Origin: Candidatus Thalassarchaeaceae archaeon
Lineage (GTDB): Archaea; Thermoplasmatota; Poseidoniia; Poseidoniales; Thalassarchaeaceae
DNA length: 64,000 nt
Direction: 5' to 3'
Assembly (NCBI GenBank): GCA_023268715.1
Contig: JALRLV010000003.1
Location: 62,321-126,320, forward strand
The position numbers were made by a program, and so were the translations under genes. The notes below the pieces were generated by a model, which saw only the letters and a program-made list of their open reading frames with translations, ran no database searches and was not told the DNA's origin. Positions 1 through 10,720 of the stretch are shown here, in pieces (position 1 is the stretch's first letter; each line of letters opens with the position of its first letter).

Positions 1-1
1 T

Positions 2-3000
2 ACTGCAGGCCAATCATTTACACTTTCTGGACGAGTTTTGGATGGTTTTGATGGAAATAGAAGTGTCAGTGGACCAATGGCCGTAGAAGTCTTCTTCCTA
101 AACGATTCAAGTGAAACTTTAGTGTCCAGTCATACAACAACAAACAATGGTTCCTTCTCAGTATCAGTTCCAACTGACCCATTCGGGGATGGAGTATCAA
201 GTGGTACGAAGACTGTAGTCGTGAGCGTGATTGAAGGAAGTACACCATTCTACCTTACAGGTACGGGTAATGCCTCAATTCTCGTAAAGGGTGTCACTCG
301 ATTCACAGACAGGACCCCAATAATCCAGACGGTTGTTGATCGGGGAACATCGATTACCTTCGGTGCTCGATTGACAGAATTTTCAGATAATGACCTTCCA
401 GTTGGAGACACGCAGGTCGCGGCTAAGTTCCACGATACGTGGTTGACTGAAGGAGTTACTAATGGGCAAGGATTAGTAAATTTCACATTCGATGTGCCAC
501 ATTCACACCCACTTGGATTAATTGGGGTTACACTATATTTCAATGGCTCATCAACTCTCCACTCAACAATCACTGTAATGAACCAAATTTTCGTCCGTTC
601 ACCTACCAATCTAACAATTTCATCGGTAACCGATAATCCAGTTGCGGGCGAATCATTCAATGTTAGCGGAACCTTGCTTTCCAGCAATGGTACAGGAATA
701 ATGGATAGAACAGGGGCGGCCTTACCTTCATCGCTAACATTCTCAATCGATGGCACGGATTCTGGATTCCAAGTCACGGGTGGTGTAGTGAATCCAAATG
801 GTACTTGGAGTGCTGTTATTACCCTTGGACTATCCTTCCCTAGAGGAACTCATAATATTACAGCAAGCTATACTCCAACCGTCAATTATTATGGTTCTAG
901 TAGTGATACAGGTACTTTTGACAGTAGAGGTTACTCCCTAATTTCAATCCTAGACCCCGCTGACCTAGATCCAGATAGAAGAGTGGTTAGAGGCGATGAT
1001 GTAAGTGTTAATCTTTCAATCATAGATAATGCTGGTCAGTTGGTCGAAAATGCCGAGATAGATATCCTAGTTGATGGTTCATTCATCCAATCTGTAACAA
1101 CGGATTCAACTGGAAGAGCAACGTTGGTCATTCCGGTTGACTCACAAAGAATCCAAGGCTCTATGTTAATTTCAGCAGAATTCCCTGGAATAAATGGAAC
1201 TACAGGATTGATAGGTGATTCCACTTGGTCTAGAGTAATTGTTCTGGCCCCAACTGTAATCGAATTCATTGAATTAACTGGGTCTATGGTCGCGGGAGAG
1301 AACATTACGTTCACTGGAACACTTCTGGATGAACACGGCCAATTATTGACCGACAACGGCCTAATTTCAGGTGGAGTAATCCATATTTGGATTGATGGAA
1401 TTGATGTTGGGTCAGCCTACACAACAGTTTCTAATGCTTCCACTGGGCAATGGAGAGTTACCTATGATTTACCATTAGACATGGATTACGGCGCTCATAC
1501 AGTTACAGCAAAATTCCTTGGAGGGTTTACTTGGGTTGACCCTATGGGTCAAGGAGATTCCTTGAACCCTGAATATTACCTGCCTTCTGCTACTACAATC
1601 GGATTCAACGTCACTCAAACATCTCAAGTCGTCCTTACGACTCCGCCTGGCGAGGTGGATAGGAACGAACTACTCCTGATAGAGGGTATGCTTACCGATG
1701 GAGCTGGTCGTACACTAGGAGATAGATATCTAGAAGTCACTATGAATGGCCAATTCTTAACTGGCCTACAAGTAGAGAACAATGGCACATTCAGCGTATA
1801 TCTCCCAATCCCTCCAGACATGCCCCTAGGGCCTCGTTTGGTGAAGATAATTTTCCAAGGTGAAGAGTTCATACTACCTTCTAACTCAACCACAGTATTC
1901 ACAGTATACGCACCGACCATCATTTCGATAGACCCTCCAAGTGCCTATGCCGTAGGGGATGAAATGAGGCTAACGGGAACCGTTAGGGATAATCTTCCAG
2001 ATGGAGGGTTGGCAAACCATTCACTTGAGATTTTCATTGACGGAACTTTAGTGGGCATCACAACAAGCCGTGAAGATGGAGATTGGTCTTTCAATTGGGT
2101 AGTCTCTGACTTCTTGGACATCGGCTTCCATACAATAACAGTAACCGCACCTGCACAAGGCTACTACAGGCCAGGAAGTATAGATGCCAATCTAACGATT
2201 GCTTATCACACTGCGATTAATCTGCAGGTAGATGATGTGTCGGTTACTAGAGGCGAACAATGGAACTTTACAGGTCGATTATTTGACTCAGATACCGCAG
2301 GGGCACCAGGTCTTTCAGGCCGAGAAATTATAATTTCACTTGATGGCGCAGAGATTGACCGAATTACAACTGGCAATGACGGAGTTTTCGAATTCGATTA
2401 TTCAATTGGCTACCTAGTTGCTAGAGGTGGACATGATGTTAGGTTCACCTTTGAGGGCCAAACATTCTACCTTCCAGTTGAGTATAACATGACGGTTTAT
2501 GCAAAGGCAGATATCCAGATCGAAGTTCTTTGGGAGACTGATTTGATAATTCGTTCAGATGAATCAAAGGAGATTAAACTGGTTGGAAGAATTGTCGAAG
2601 TCGGCGGAGAAAGCAATGTGATTGAGGGTATGGAAGTGGTCTTGCTATGGGACGGTTTAGCAGAACCTTCAATCCTAGTTTGGGACGAATCTACAGGCCA
2701 CTTCGAACTAATATCTCCGGCTCGCTCAACAATGCCTCCTGGGGAATTGTCACTTACAATATCCGCCCTAACTGATGCAGATAGATTCCTGAACGGAGTC
2801 GATATTGAGCATATAGTCAACATCCGAGTTCCTGTGACATTTACATTCACACCGGATAGCCATCATATCAAGGAAAACCAAAGGAGAATAAATGGTACCG
2901 TAACAGTCACGGCAAACGATACGGGGCTTCCCGTTGAAGGAATTTCCATTGTCGCTAGACTGGTCAACCAATCCGTGATACATTTCCAAAATGTCAAACT

Positions 3001-3661
3001 AACCGACTCAAATGGCATAATGGATTATGATTTCACGATACAAAATCAACCAGCATTTTATGACAAGAATAAATGGGGAGAATTATTTCTACAATTCCAA
3101 ACCGATTCTCAATTAATCAATCCAAATGACCGTTTGTGGTTGAACAATGATTATTCTGGTATCGAGATGACTTACGAAGATCCTGCACCTCTCTTTACAT
3201 TCTGGCAAATTCTTGCTTTAATTGGGATAATCTTGATTTTAGGGACTCTCGTTGGATTAGGGTTGTCCCTAAGAAGACGTAGATTAGCGACTCTCGATGA
3301 AATGGCTGGAATTTTCAGTTATACGGCTGAGTTACTAGCTGCTGGAGACGAAATCCGAGAGGCCATATTCACTTGTTATGAGAGCCTTTGCAACATACTA
3401 ATGAGAAATGGGTTCCTTCGTCGAGACTTTGAAACTGTAAGGGAATTTGAAATGGCAATCAGAAAGGCCCTGCCAATTAGTGAAGAAGCTCTTGTGGCAT
3501 TAGACCGAATTTTCGAAGAGGCCAGATATTCATCTCACAAGTTAGGTGATGGTCATAGACAAAACGCTCAGCATGCCCTATCGATGGTATTGCAAGAAAT
3601 TGATGGATTACAAGACGTACCTGAGAGAGATTCATTCGATCTCAGTGAAGCAGTCGCCTAA
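2..3661 (+). CDS. Large surface protein, 5'-truncated by the window edge: repeated Ig-like/CARDB-like beta domains, one C-terminal TM helix, cytoplasmic DUF4129-like domain
   Basis: The frame stays open upstream of the TTG at 38 (AGQSFTLSGRVLDGFDGN is the same repeat type). Repeated 'GE.FN.SGTL.D..G' units; TM FTFWQILALIGIILILGTLVGLGL; the C-terminal helical segment resembles DUF4129. Confidence 0.85.
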   Translation, partial: TAGQSFTLSGRVLDGFDGNRSVSGPMAVEVFFLNDSSETLVSSHTTTNNGSFSVSVPTDPFGDGVSSGTKTVVVSVIEGSTPFYLTGTGNASILVKGVTRFTDRTPIIQTVVDRGTSITFGARLTEFSDNDLPVGDTQVAAKFHDTWLTEGVTNGQGLVNFTFDVPHSHPLGLIGVTLYFNGSSTLHSTITVMNQIFVRSPTNLTISSVTDNPVAGESFNVSGTLLSSNGTGIMDRTGAALPSSLTFSIDGTDSGFQVTGGVVNPNGTWSAVITLGLSFPRGTHNITASYTPTVNYYGSSSDTGTFDSRGYSLISILDPADLDPDRRVVRGDDVSVNLSIIDNAGQLVENAEIDILVDGSFIQSVTTDSTGRATLVIPVDSQRIQGSMLISAEFPGINGTTGLIGDSTWSRVIVLAPTVIEFIELTGSMVAGENITFTGTLLDEHGQLLTDNGLISGGVIHIWIDGIDVGSAYTTVSNASTGQWRVTYDLPLDMDYGAHTVTAKFLGGFTWVDPMGQGDSLNPEYYLPSATTIGFNVTQTSQVVLTTPPGEVDRNELLLIEGMLTDGAGRTLGDRYLEVTMNGQFLTGLQVENNGTFSVYLPIPPDMPLGPRLVKIIFQGEEFILPSNSTTVFTVYAPTIISIDPPSAYAVGDEMRLTGTVRDNLPDGGLANHSLEIFIDGTLVGITTSREDGDWSFNWVVSDFLDIGFHTITVTAPAQGYYRPGSIDANLTIAYHTAINLQVDDVSVTRGEQWNFTGRLFDSDTAGAPGLSGREIIISLDGAEIDRITTGNDGVFEFDYSIGYLVARGGHDVRFTFEGQTFYLPVEYNMTVYAKADIQIEVLWETDLIIRSDESKEIKLVGRIVEVGGESNVIEGMEVVLLWDGLAEPSILVWDESTGHFELISPARSTMPPGELSLTISALTDADRFLNGVDIEHIVNIRVPVTFTFTPDSHHIKENQRRINGTVTVTANDTGLPVEGISIVARLVNQSVIHFQNVKLTDSNGIMDYDFTIQNQPAFYDKNKWGELFLQFQTDSQLINPNDRLWLNNDYSGIEMTYEDPAPLFTFWQILALIGIILILGTLVGLGLSLRRRRLATLDEMAGIFSYTAELLAAGDEIREAIFTCYESLCNILMRNGFLRRDFETVREFEMAIRKALPISEEALVALDRIFEEARYSSHKLGDGHRQNAQHALSMVLQEIDGLQDVPERDSFDLSEAVA

Positions 3662-4129
3662 TCAATCAAAATTCAGATGTAGAATTCCATCTGAAATAAT
3701 TGCCGACTCAACATCCATTGACGCTGGAACTGAAAGAGTGCGTATCATCCCTCCGAAGCGTTCAGGAGCAATCACCCGGACTAATCTTCTACTGTCGTCT
3801 ATTGACGTAATTACCGAAAGTTCAGCCAGCGAGTCGATATCTAAATGGATGTCAAATCCTGCTTTTGCCGCCTCTCTATCTAATTCATCAAAGGCAACAC
3901 TATGTGAATTCAACGACCTAGAATGTGTCTTTGACTCATCTATTCTACCAGAAAAATGTGTCAATACCTCGTTATGATTATTTTTTGCCGATTCAAGATG
4001 TGGGAGGTCTGCCAAAAACCGTTGATGCATGGTTTCAGCGTCCATATCCAATCCTCTATCCAGATTGTCATCTGGTTCTCCATCAAGGGTCTCGGAACCT
4101 ACAACTTCGACCTTCCGCCACATAGTCAA
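3662..4129 (-). CDS. hypothetical protein (155 aa)
   Basis: Open frame abutting the upstream gene stop (convergent); acidic, protein-like composition. Confidence 0.6.
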   Translation of the reverse strand: MTMWRKVEVVGSETLDGEPDDNLDRGLDMDAETMHQRFLADLPHLESAKNNHNEVLTHFSGRIDESKTHSRSLNSHSVAFDELDREAAKAGFDIHLDIDSLAELSVITSIDDSRRLVRVIAPERFGGMIRTLSVPASMDVESAIISDGILHLNFD

Positions 4130-4175
4130 CCAACCATCCGAAGAATCCGACTTTCATGAATCCATTGACTAAATC

Positions 4176-6194
4176 TCACTCTATAGCCGGTTCCGGGAAG
4201 CGTTGAAAAAACCTCTTGGCAAGACGACCAGTTCTCTCGGCGTCTTGGCTTCTCATCACCATTAGGTTTGTAGGAATACAAAATCTGTATGGTTTTTCTC
4301 GAATTCGTTTTTCTAGGATCACTACAAGTGCTCTATCCTCGGCTTTCCTTATCGGCCGCCCAATCGCTTGTAGAACGCTATTGACCGCTGGTTGATGGCT
4401 AGAGTATCTTCTTGCAGCGTTCATTCCAAATTTATCTTGACAATAGTCTGTCAATGCTTTCTGTCGTGCACTTGGCGGAGGCACAGGGAGTCCAATGCAA
4501 ATTACTGCATCTAGTATATTTTCAGGATAATCAACACCTTCTGCCAACTTACCTGAAAGCACTCCACACAGCATGATTCTGTCATTCGTTCTACGTTTAC
4601 GATATAGATTCTCAACCATCTCCCCGACTTGCCGCTTACTCATTCGGGAATTCTCCTTCTCTATCTGGATGCCCCAAGGAATCCAGCGGTAATCGTCCAA
4701 TACCATATCCAACATTGCATAACTTTGCGCAAATAACGCAACATGCCCCGGCGTATTGCGTAAAACCTCTATAACATGGTCACGAATGTTATTCGTATTG
4801 GTTTCTCCACGTTCGGTATATCTTGAAGTGGTATTTTGGGCAACTAAAACCGGCCTTCTTTCCGACAGGAATGGTGAATCATAGTCCTTAGCGAAAACTT
4901 TCCTTTCTTCGGTTTCCGGTAGCCGCAACAAATCTCTATACATTTCAGCCGGAAACAATGTTCCTGACATTAGTATAGAACCGCGGCAAGAAGCGAAGAG
5001 AGGTCCGGAAACTACCCCTGGATCGAGAAGAAATGATCTGACTCTAGGCTCATCAAGCAATTTGTCAAAAACCAATACAAGGGCCGAAGAGCCTTCATAT
5101 TGTCCACAGGTGGTAATGAAGGCGGCTAACCTTTCGCTGCTAGTTTCTCTTTCATCATCGCCTTCATTTTCTAAATCTACACGAACTGAGTATAATTGTG
5201 CTACTAGTCTATGAAGGCTAGAAAATCTTCCCTTTGGGCTTTCTTCTAGTGAATCATCAAGGATAGTTTCCATCTCTTCTAGTAGATTTTTAGTCTCTAT
5301 TTGCATATCTTCCTCATCTGATCGAACTAATTCTTTTTCCCTTGCAGAGAACCAAGTAGGCATCTGAGACTGAAGTCGTTTTAGTGATCTCTCAGCCCAT
5401 TCCATTTCGTCCAATTCTACATCTTCTCCCTTTGACGCCGCCAATTCAATGGCTGTTTCTAGGTGTTCTTGTACCTCAAATCGTGCATCTCTAAAGGTGT
5501 TGGAGATTATTCGACGTTCCATACCATTACGAACTCTATCTGGCAAGTTATGTGCCTCATCAACAATTAGAATAGTGTTTTCAATATCTACTCCCATAGA
5601 GGCTAACGATGCCTCTCTAACACTATCGATGAAAACGTGATTGTAATCACAAACCAAAATGTCACAATTTTTCACGGTCTCTCTAGCTGTTGCCCAAGGG
5701 CATAGATTTACTCGTCTACTATTCTGAATTAAATCATCAACGTGAGTAGGCCTTCGCAGAATGTTCGCTTGCATATCAGCCCTCAATTCATCTCTCATCG
5801 AGCCGTCCAGATCATCTTCGCAGTCGCATTTTCCATTCATTCTATCGACATTGCGACACATTCCTTCACGGCCGATTAGATCTACCAATCTTATCGAAGG
5901 CTCGGTTGTACCAAGTTTCTGGTTAATTTTCTGAACAGTGTCCACAACTATCCTATGCTGCGATTGACGACCTGTTAGGAATAATATTTTCAGATTGTCT
6001 GAAGAAGATCTCACTACGTTAATCGCACTGGCTAATGAGGCAGCGGTTTTCCCTATTCCAGTGGGGGCTGAAGCCAGCAAAGTCCCCTCGCACAATAGAG
6101 CTTCAATCCCATCGGTAATCATGTCCGACTGAGATTCTCTTACTTCGGGGTGAGCAAAGTACCTCGCCGGAGATTCGCCTACCATTGCGGTCAT
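4176..6194 (-). CDS. XPD/Rad3-like superfamily 2 DNA helicase (DEAD_2 type)
   Basis: Walker A SAPTGIGKTAASL, DEAH box VDEAHNLPDRVRNG, Fe-S-type cysteines (GMCRNVDRMNGKCDC...NLCPW), C-terminal QAIGRPIRKAEDRA. Confidence 0.93.
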   Translation of the reverse strand: MTAMVGESPARYFAHPEVRESQSDMITDGIEALLCEGTLLASAPTGIGKTAASLASAINVVRSSSDNLKILFLTGRQSQHRIVVDTVQKINQKLGTTEPSIRLVDLIGREGMCRNVDRMNGKCDCEDDLDGSMRDELRADMQANILRRPTHVDDLIQNSRRVNLCPWATARETVKNCDILVCDYNHVFIDSVREASLASMGVDIENTILIVDEAHNLPDRVRNGMERRIISNTFRDARFEVQEHLETAIELAASKGEDVELDEMEWAERSLKRLQSQMPTWFSAREKELVRSDEEDMQIETKNLLEEMETILDDSLEESPKGRFSSLHRLVAQLYSVRVDLENEGDDERETSSERLAAFITTCGQYEGSSALVLVFDKLLDEPRVRSFLLDPGVVSGPLFASCRGSILMSGTLFPAEMYRDLLRLPETEERKVFAKDYDSPFLSERRPVLVAQNTTSRYTERGETNTNNIRDHVIEVLRNTPGHVALFAQSYAMLDMVLDDYRWIPWGIQIEKENSRMSKRQVGEMVENLYRKRRTNDRIMLCGVLSGKLAEGVDYPENILDAVICIGLPVPPPSARQKALTDYCQDKFGMNAARRYSSHQPAVNSVLQAIGRPIRKAEDRALVVILEKRIREKPYRFCIPTNLMVMRSQDAERTGRLAKRFFQRFPEPAIE

Positions 6195-6339
6195 GGTTTC
6201 CCACCTGCTGATAGACCGCCCAAGAAGATTGGCTCTATCTAAGGTGTAATTTGTACTAAATCAAATCAAAAAGATTCGGTGAATTTGAAGATTAAACCAA
6301 TTAACCAAGGAAGGTAAAGCCCCATGAATCTGTATGAGT

Positions 6340-6600
6340 TTAGGTGTGTCCCGCCCGATTCGGGCGGGACGGTGTGTGTTGAGATTCAATTTTCACGATT
6401 TTCTAGATCGTGATGTCTGGAACGTGTTGAAAGGTCAGGCCGCTCCTGTCGAGGGGCATCAGAAGGCGAGTAACCCACTGCGTTGGATAGTTTCGCCCTC
6501 TTTCGAAGACCATTGAATCCTACAGTAAGGATTGCTCGAGTAGAAGTGTGTGCGGAGGGGCGACTTTGCCGCCCCCCCGCGGAGTTTGAGTGCATCCCAT
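6340..6600. ncRNA. candidate structured RNA or regulatory region of unknown family, strand undetermined
   Basis: Hairpins at 6348-6370, 6393-6413 (tcacgat/atcgtga), 6516-6533 (aatcct/aggatt) and 6552-6580 (gcggAggggcg/cgccccCccgc); no convincing ORF. Confidence 0.35.
6348..6370. repeat. perfect inverted repeat gtcccgcccg-att-cgggcgggac
   Basis: 10-bp arms with a 3-nt loop (11/1/11 if the loop A-T is counted). Confidence 0.9.
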
Positions 6601-6620
6601 TCTCACCCATGTCTCTCACC

Positions 6621-6986
6621 TTATTGTTCAGTCGATTCGTCAAATCGAGCACGTAGCTCTTCCAGGCGCTTACTTAGCACCGCATCGACTGTAGCATCGT
6701 CAGTAGAGGAGCGCGCTATGTGTTCGCGTGCTGCATATCTTAGGACTACATCCGGTTGTTCTCCATGTATTCGACAAAAGTCGTCCAGGCGAACACTCAG
6801 GTCAGGGCCTAATTCTACCTCGATACGGGTGCCGGAAGGAAAAGCAGGTGTCGCCAAGTGCTTCCTGATTGCTTCTCGAATAACATCAGACTTGTTTCTC
6901 ATCCCATCGAATCCAACCCTGCGCTCAAGTTCGAGCAAGTAGTCTTCTGGAATTCTTAACGAAATCATAGGGCTTTGGCCTGACAC
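6621..6986 (-). CDS. ribbon-helix-helix DNA-binding protein, possibly two tandem RHH units
   Basis: MISLRIPEDYLLELERRVGFDGMRNKSDVIREAIRKHL is a typical RHH; RIEVELGPDLSVRLDDFCRIHGEQPDVVLRYAAREHIA resembles a second. Confidence 0.8.
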   Translation of the reverse strand: MSGQSPMISLRIPEDYLLELERRVGFDGMRNKSDVIREAIRKHLATPAFPSGTRIEVELGPDLSVRLDDFCRIHGEQPDVVLRYAAREHIARSSTDDATVDAVLSKRLEELRARFDESTEQ

Positions 6987-7171
6987 TCCACCTTCCTCCT
7001 AAGCCTGTGAGAAAGCCTTAGGGTATTAAACGTATTGCAAATGTAATACAAATGAAAGACAAATAGTAAAAAATAATACCAATATTGTCCAATTCACCCA
7101 GTCTTTGACCATCCATCCGTCGCAGTTCAGTTGAAGGGGGGTGGTTATCTCGGAATCTTGCAGGGTGTGTC

Positions 7172-8488
7172 ATGAAGGTCATCAACGACACGATACATGG
7201 GCAAATTTCTCTTGATGGAGTCAGGGAAGAATTGCTTTCTACTCCAGAGATGAACAAACTAAGCCACATCAAACAATTGGGCCTTGCCCATCTTGTATTT
7301 CCGGGAGCTCACCATACCCGTTTCGAACATTCGCTTGGTGTCTCACACGTAGGTGGAATGATGGCGGATGCAATGTCCTTAGATGAATCTGAGAAGACCT
7401 TGATACAGGTTGCGGGTATGTTACACGATGTCGGTCATGGACCATATTCTCACACCCTTGAACATATTTTGCACGAGAGAGGGGGACTTGATCACATGTC
7501 AATTACCGAAGGAATAATTCTTGGGGAATACGATGTTTTACGAGAAGGCGAAGAGTCTAGTATCGAAAATAGAAAAAGAATCCCTGATATTCTAGAATCA
7601 TACAATATTGAACCCGAAGATGTTGCAAGTTTAATCCGAGGTCCAGATGCAAAGGGCTCCGAGAGAACCCTACTATCCTGGACCGATGGCAAGGAAGACT
7701 TGGTGACAGAGGACAAAACCCTCGGTCACTTGGTCCACGGTCCGATAGATTGCGATCAAATGGATTACCTACTGCGAGATTCGCATTTTACAGGAGTAAA
7801 GCATGGAATCGTGGATCATCATCGATTGATTTCGTGTCTAAGAAGACACGGAGGGGACGTAGCCGTAGAAGAAGGCGGACTTGCCTCTCTTGAAGGAATG
7901 TTACTTGCTAGAGGTTTGATGTATAGTGCGGTGTATTTCCACCGTGTAACAAGAGTCACGGAAGTTATGCTTAGTAGAGCCGTGGAGCGTTCAGAGGAAT
8001 CGCTACCAGAACCAAAAGATATGCAGAGAAGTGTCGATGCAGAGATTTGGCAGACACTGTACGAGGCGGGTGATTACTCCAGAGATATGATGCGACGACT
8101 AAAATATCGTCAGATGCTTAAGGTTGCCACCAGTAGAAGACAGGGTGATTTATCCGAATCTCAAATTGAACGATTAGTCGAAATCGCCAATAGTTCGAAG
8201 AAGAGAAGGGAAGTTGAGGATGATTTAGCGCACAGAGCAGGCCTCGAACCCGGATATGTTGCAATAGATGTGCCCAGCGTCAAACTCTTGTTATCGGAGC
8301 CTAGAATGGATGCAGTTGATATTCGAATTATTGGAGATGATGGTAAGACTCGAAAGATGAGTGAGCACACCCCAATCGCTGATGCCGTAAAAAAGAGACA
8401 AGTTAGTCAAGCTGTGGTATACGTGATGACTCTCTCAGGCTATGAGAAATCTGTTGCAGAATTGGCTGAAAGAAATCTCTTTGGTTAA
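7172..8488 (+). CDS. HD-domain phosphohydrolase (dNTPase/SAMHD1-like superfamily)
   Basis: HTRFEHSLGVSHVGG and HDVGHGPYSHTLEH motifs. Confidence 0.92.
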   Translation: MKVINDTIHGQISLDGVREELLSTPEMNKLSHIKQLGLAHLVFPGAHHTRFEHSLGVSHVGGMMADAMSLDESEKTLIQVAGMLHDVGHGPYSHTLEHILHERGGLDHMSITEGIILGEYDVLREGEESSIENRKRIPDILESYNIEPEDVASLIRGPDAKGSERTLLSWTDGKEDLVTEDKTLGHLVHGPIDCDQMDYLLRDSHFTGVKHGIVDHHRLISCLRRHGGDVAVEEGGLASLEGMLLARGLMYSAVYFHRVTRVTEVMLSRAVERSEESLPEPKDMQRSVDAEIWQTLYEAGDYSRDMMRRLKYRQMLKVATSRRQGDLSESQIERLVEIANSSKKRREVEDDLAHRAGLEPGYVAIDVPSVKLLLSEPRMDAVDIRIIGDDGKTRKMSEHTPIADAVKKRQVSQAVVYVMTLSGYEKSVAELAERNLFG

Positions 8489-8495
8489 TTTCAGA

Positions 8496-8514
8496 ACTGC
8501 CCCTCCGGGGCAGT
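8496..8514. terminator. hairpin actgcccc-tcc-ggggcagt downstream of the HD gene
   Basis: 8-bp perfect stem, triloop, 8 bp after the stop codon. Confidence 0.5.
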
Positions 8515-8518
8515 CTGA

Positions 8519-9970
<1,452 letters not shown>

Positions 9971-9973
9971 AAA

Positions 9974-10720
9974 TTAGATACTTTCTTCATGCATAGAGGA
10001 AAGGAATCTTTGTAGTCGCTCAGTCTTTGGCTGGTTGATTATGGAAGATGGACCTTCTTCGGCTACCTTACCCTGATCCAAATAGACAATTCTGTCAGCA
10101 ACATCCCTAGCGAAATTAATTTCGTGAGTGACAATAACCATCGTCATCCCCTCATCAGCTAACCCACGAATAGTCTGCAGAACAGAACCGATTAACTCTG
10201 GGTCCAGTGCGCTTGTAGGTTCATCAAATAAGATGACTTCTGGCTTCATTGCTAAAGCTCTGGCAATCGCAACGCGTTGCTTCTGTCCGCCTGACAGATT
10301 ACCGGGATAGGCATCTATTCTGTCTAGCATATCTACTCTATCTAGCACCTCTAAAGCTACTTCTTCTGCCTCCGCTTTGCTCATTCCGCGAACGTGCCGT
10401 AAACCCAGAGTTACATTGTCCAATACTTTCAAGTGAGAAAATAATTCGAATGACTGGAATACCATTCCTATTCTACTTCTCACATCGTTTACATTTGCAA
10501 TAGGTGTGTTAACCTGGTCCCCTCTTAGCTCGATTACTCCATCAGTGGGCTCAATCAATCTGTTTATACATCGAAGAACAGTAGATTTTCCTGAACCCGA
10601 AGATCCAATAATCGCTACTGACTCACCCTCATGAACATCGAAGTCGACTCCTCTTACTGCATGAACTCCTCCGGGATAGATCTTGTGTAAATCACGGATT
10701 GAGAGAACTACATCATCCAT
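9974..10720 (-). CDS. amino-acid ABC transporter ATP-binding protein (GlnQ-like)
   Basis: Walker A GSSGSGKST, signature LSGGQKQRVAIARAL, Walker B VILFDEPTSALDPE. Confidence 0.95.
   Translation of the reverse strand: MDDVVLSIRDLHKIYPGGVHAVRGVDFDVHEGESVAIIGSSGSGKSTVLRCINRLIEPTDGVIELRGDQVNTPIANVNDVRSRIGMVFQSFELFSHLKVLDNVTLGLRHVRGMSKAEAEEVALEVLDRVDMLDRIDAYPGNLSGGQKQRVAIARALAMKPEVILFDEPTSALDPELIGSVLQTIRGLADEGMTMVIVTHEINFARDVADRIVYLDQGKVAEEGPSSIINQPKTERLQRFLSSMHEESI

Noticed and set aside
250-777. 175-aa minus-strand ORF
   Set aside because: Antisense to the large Ig-like protein; composition typical of a shadow ORF
6340-6600. RNase P, SRP or 5S RNA identity
   Set aside because: Looked for the conserved cores on both strands and did not find them; kept only as an unknown candidate
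6334-6652. Short ORFs 6334-6516 (+) and 6386-6652 (-)
   Set aside because: Lie over the hairpin-rich region, poor composition, and the minus one overlaps the RHH gene
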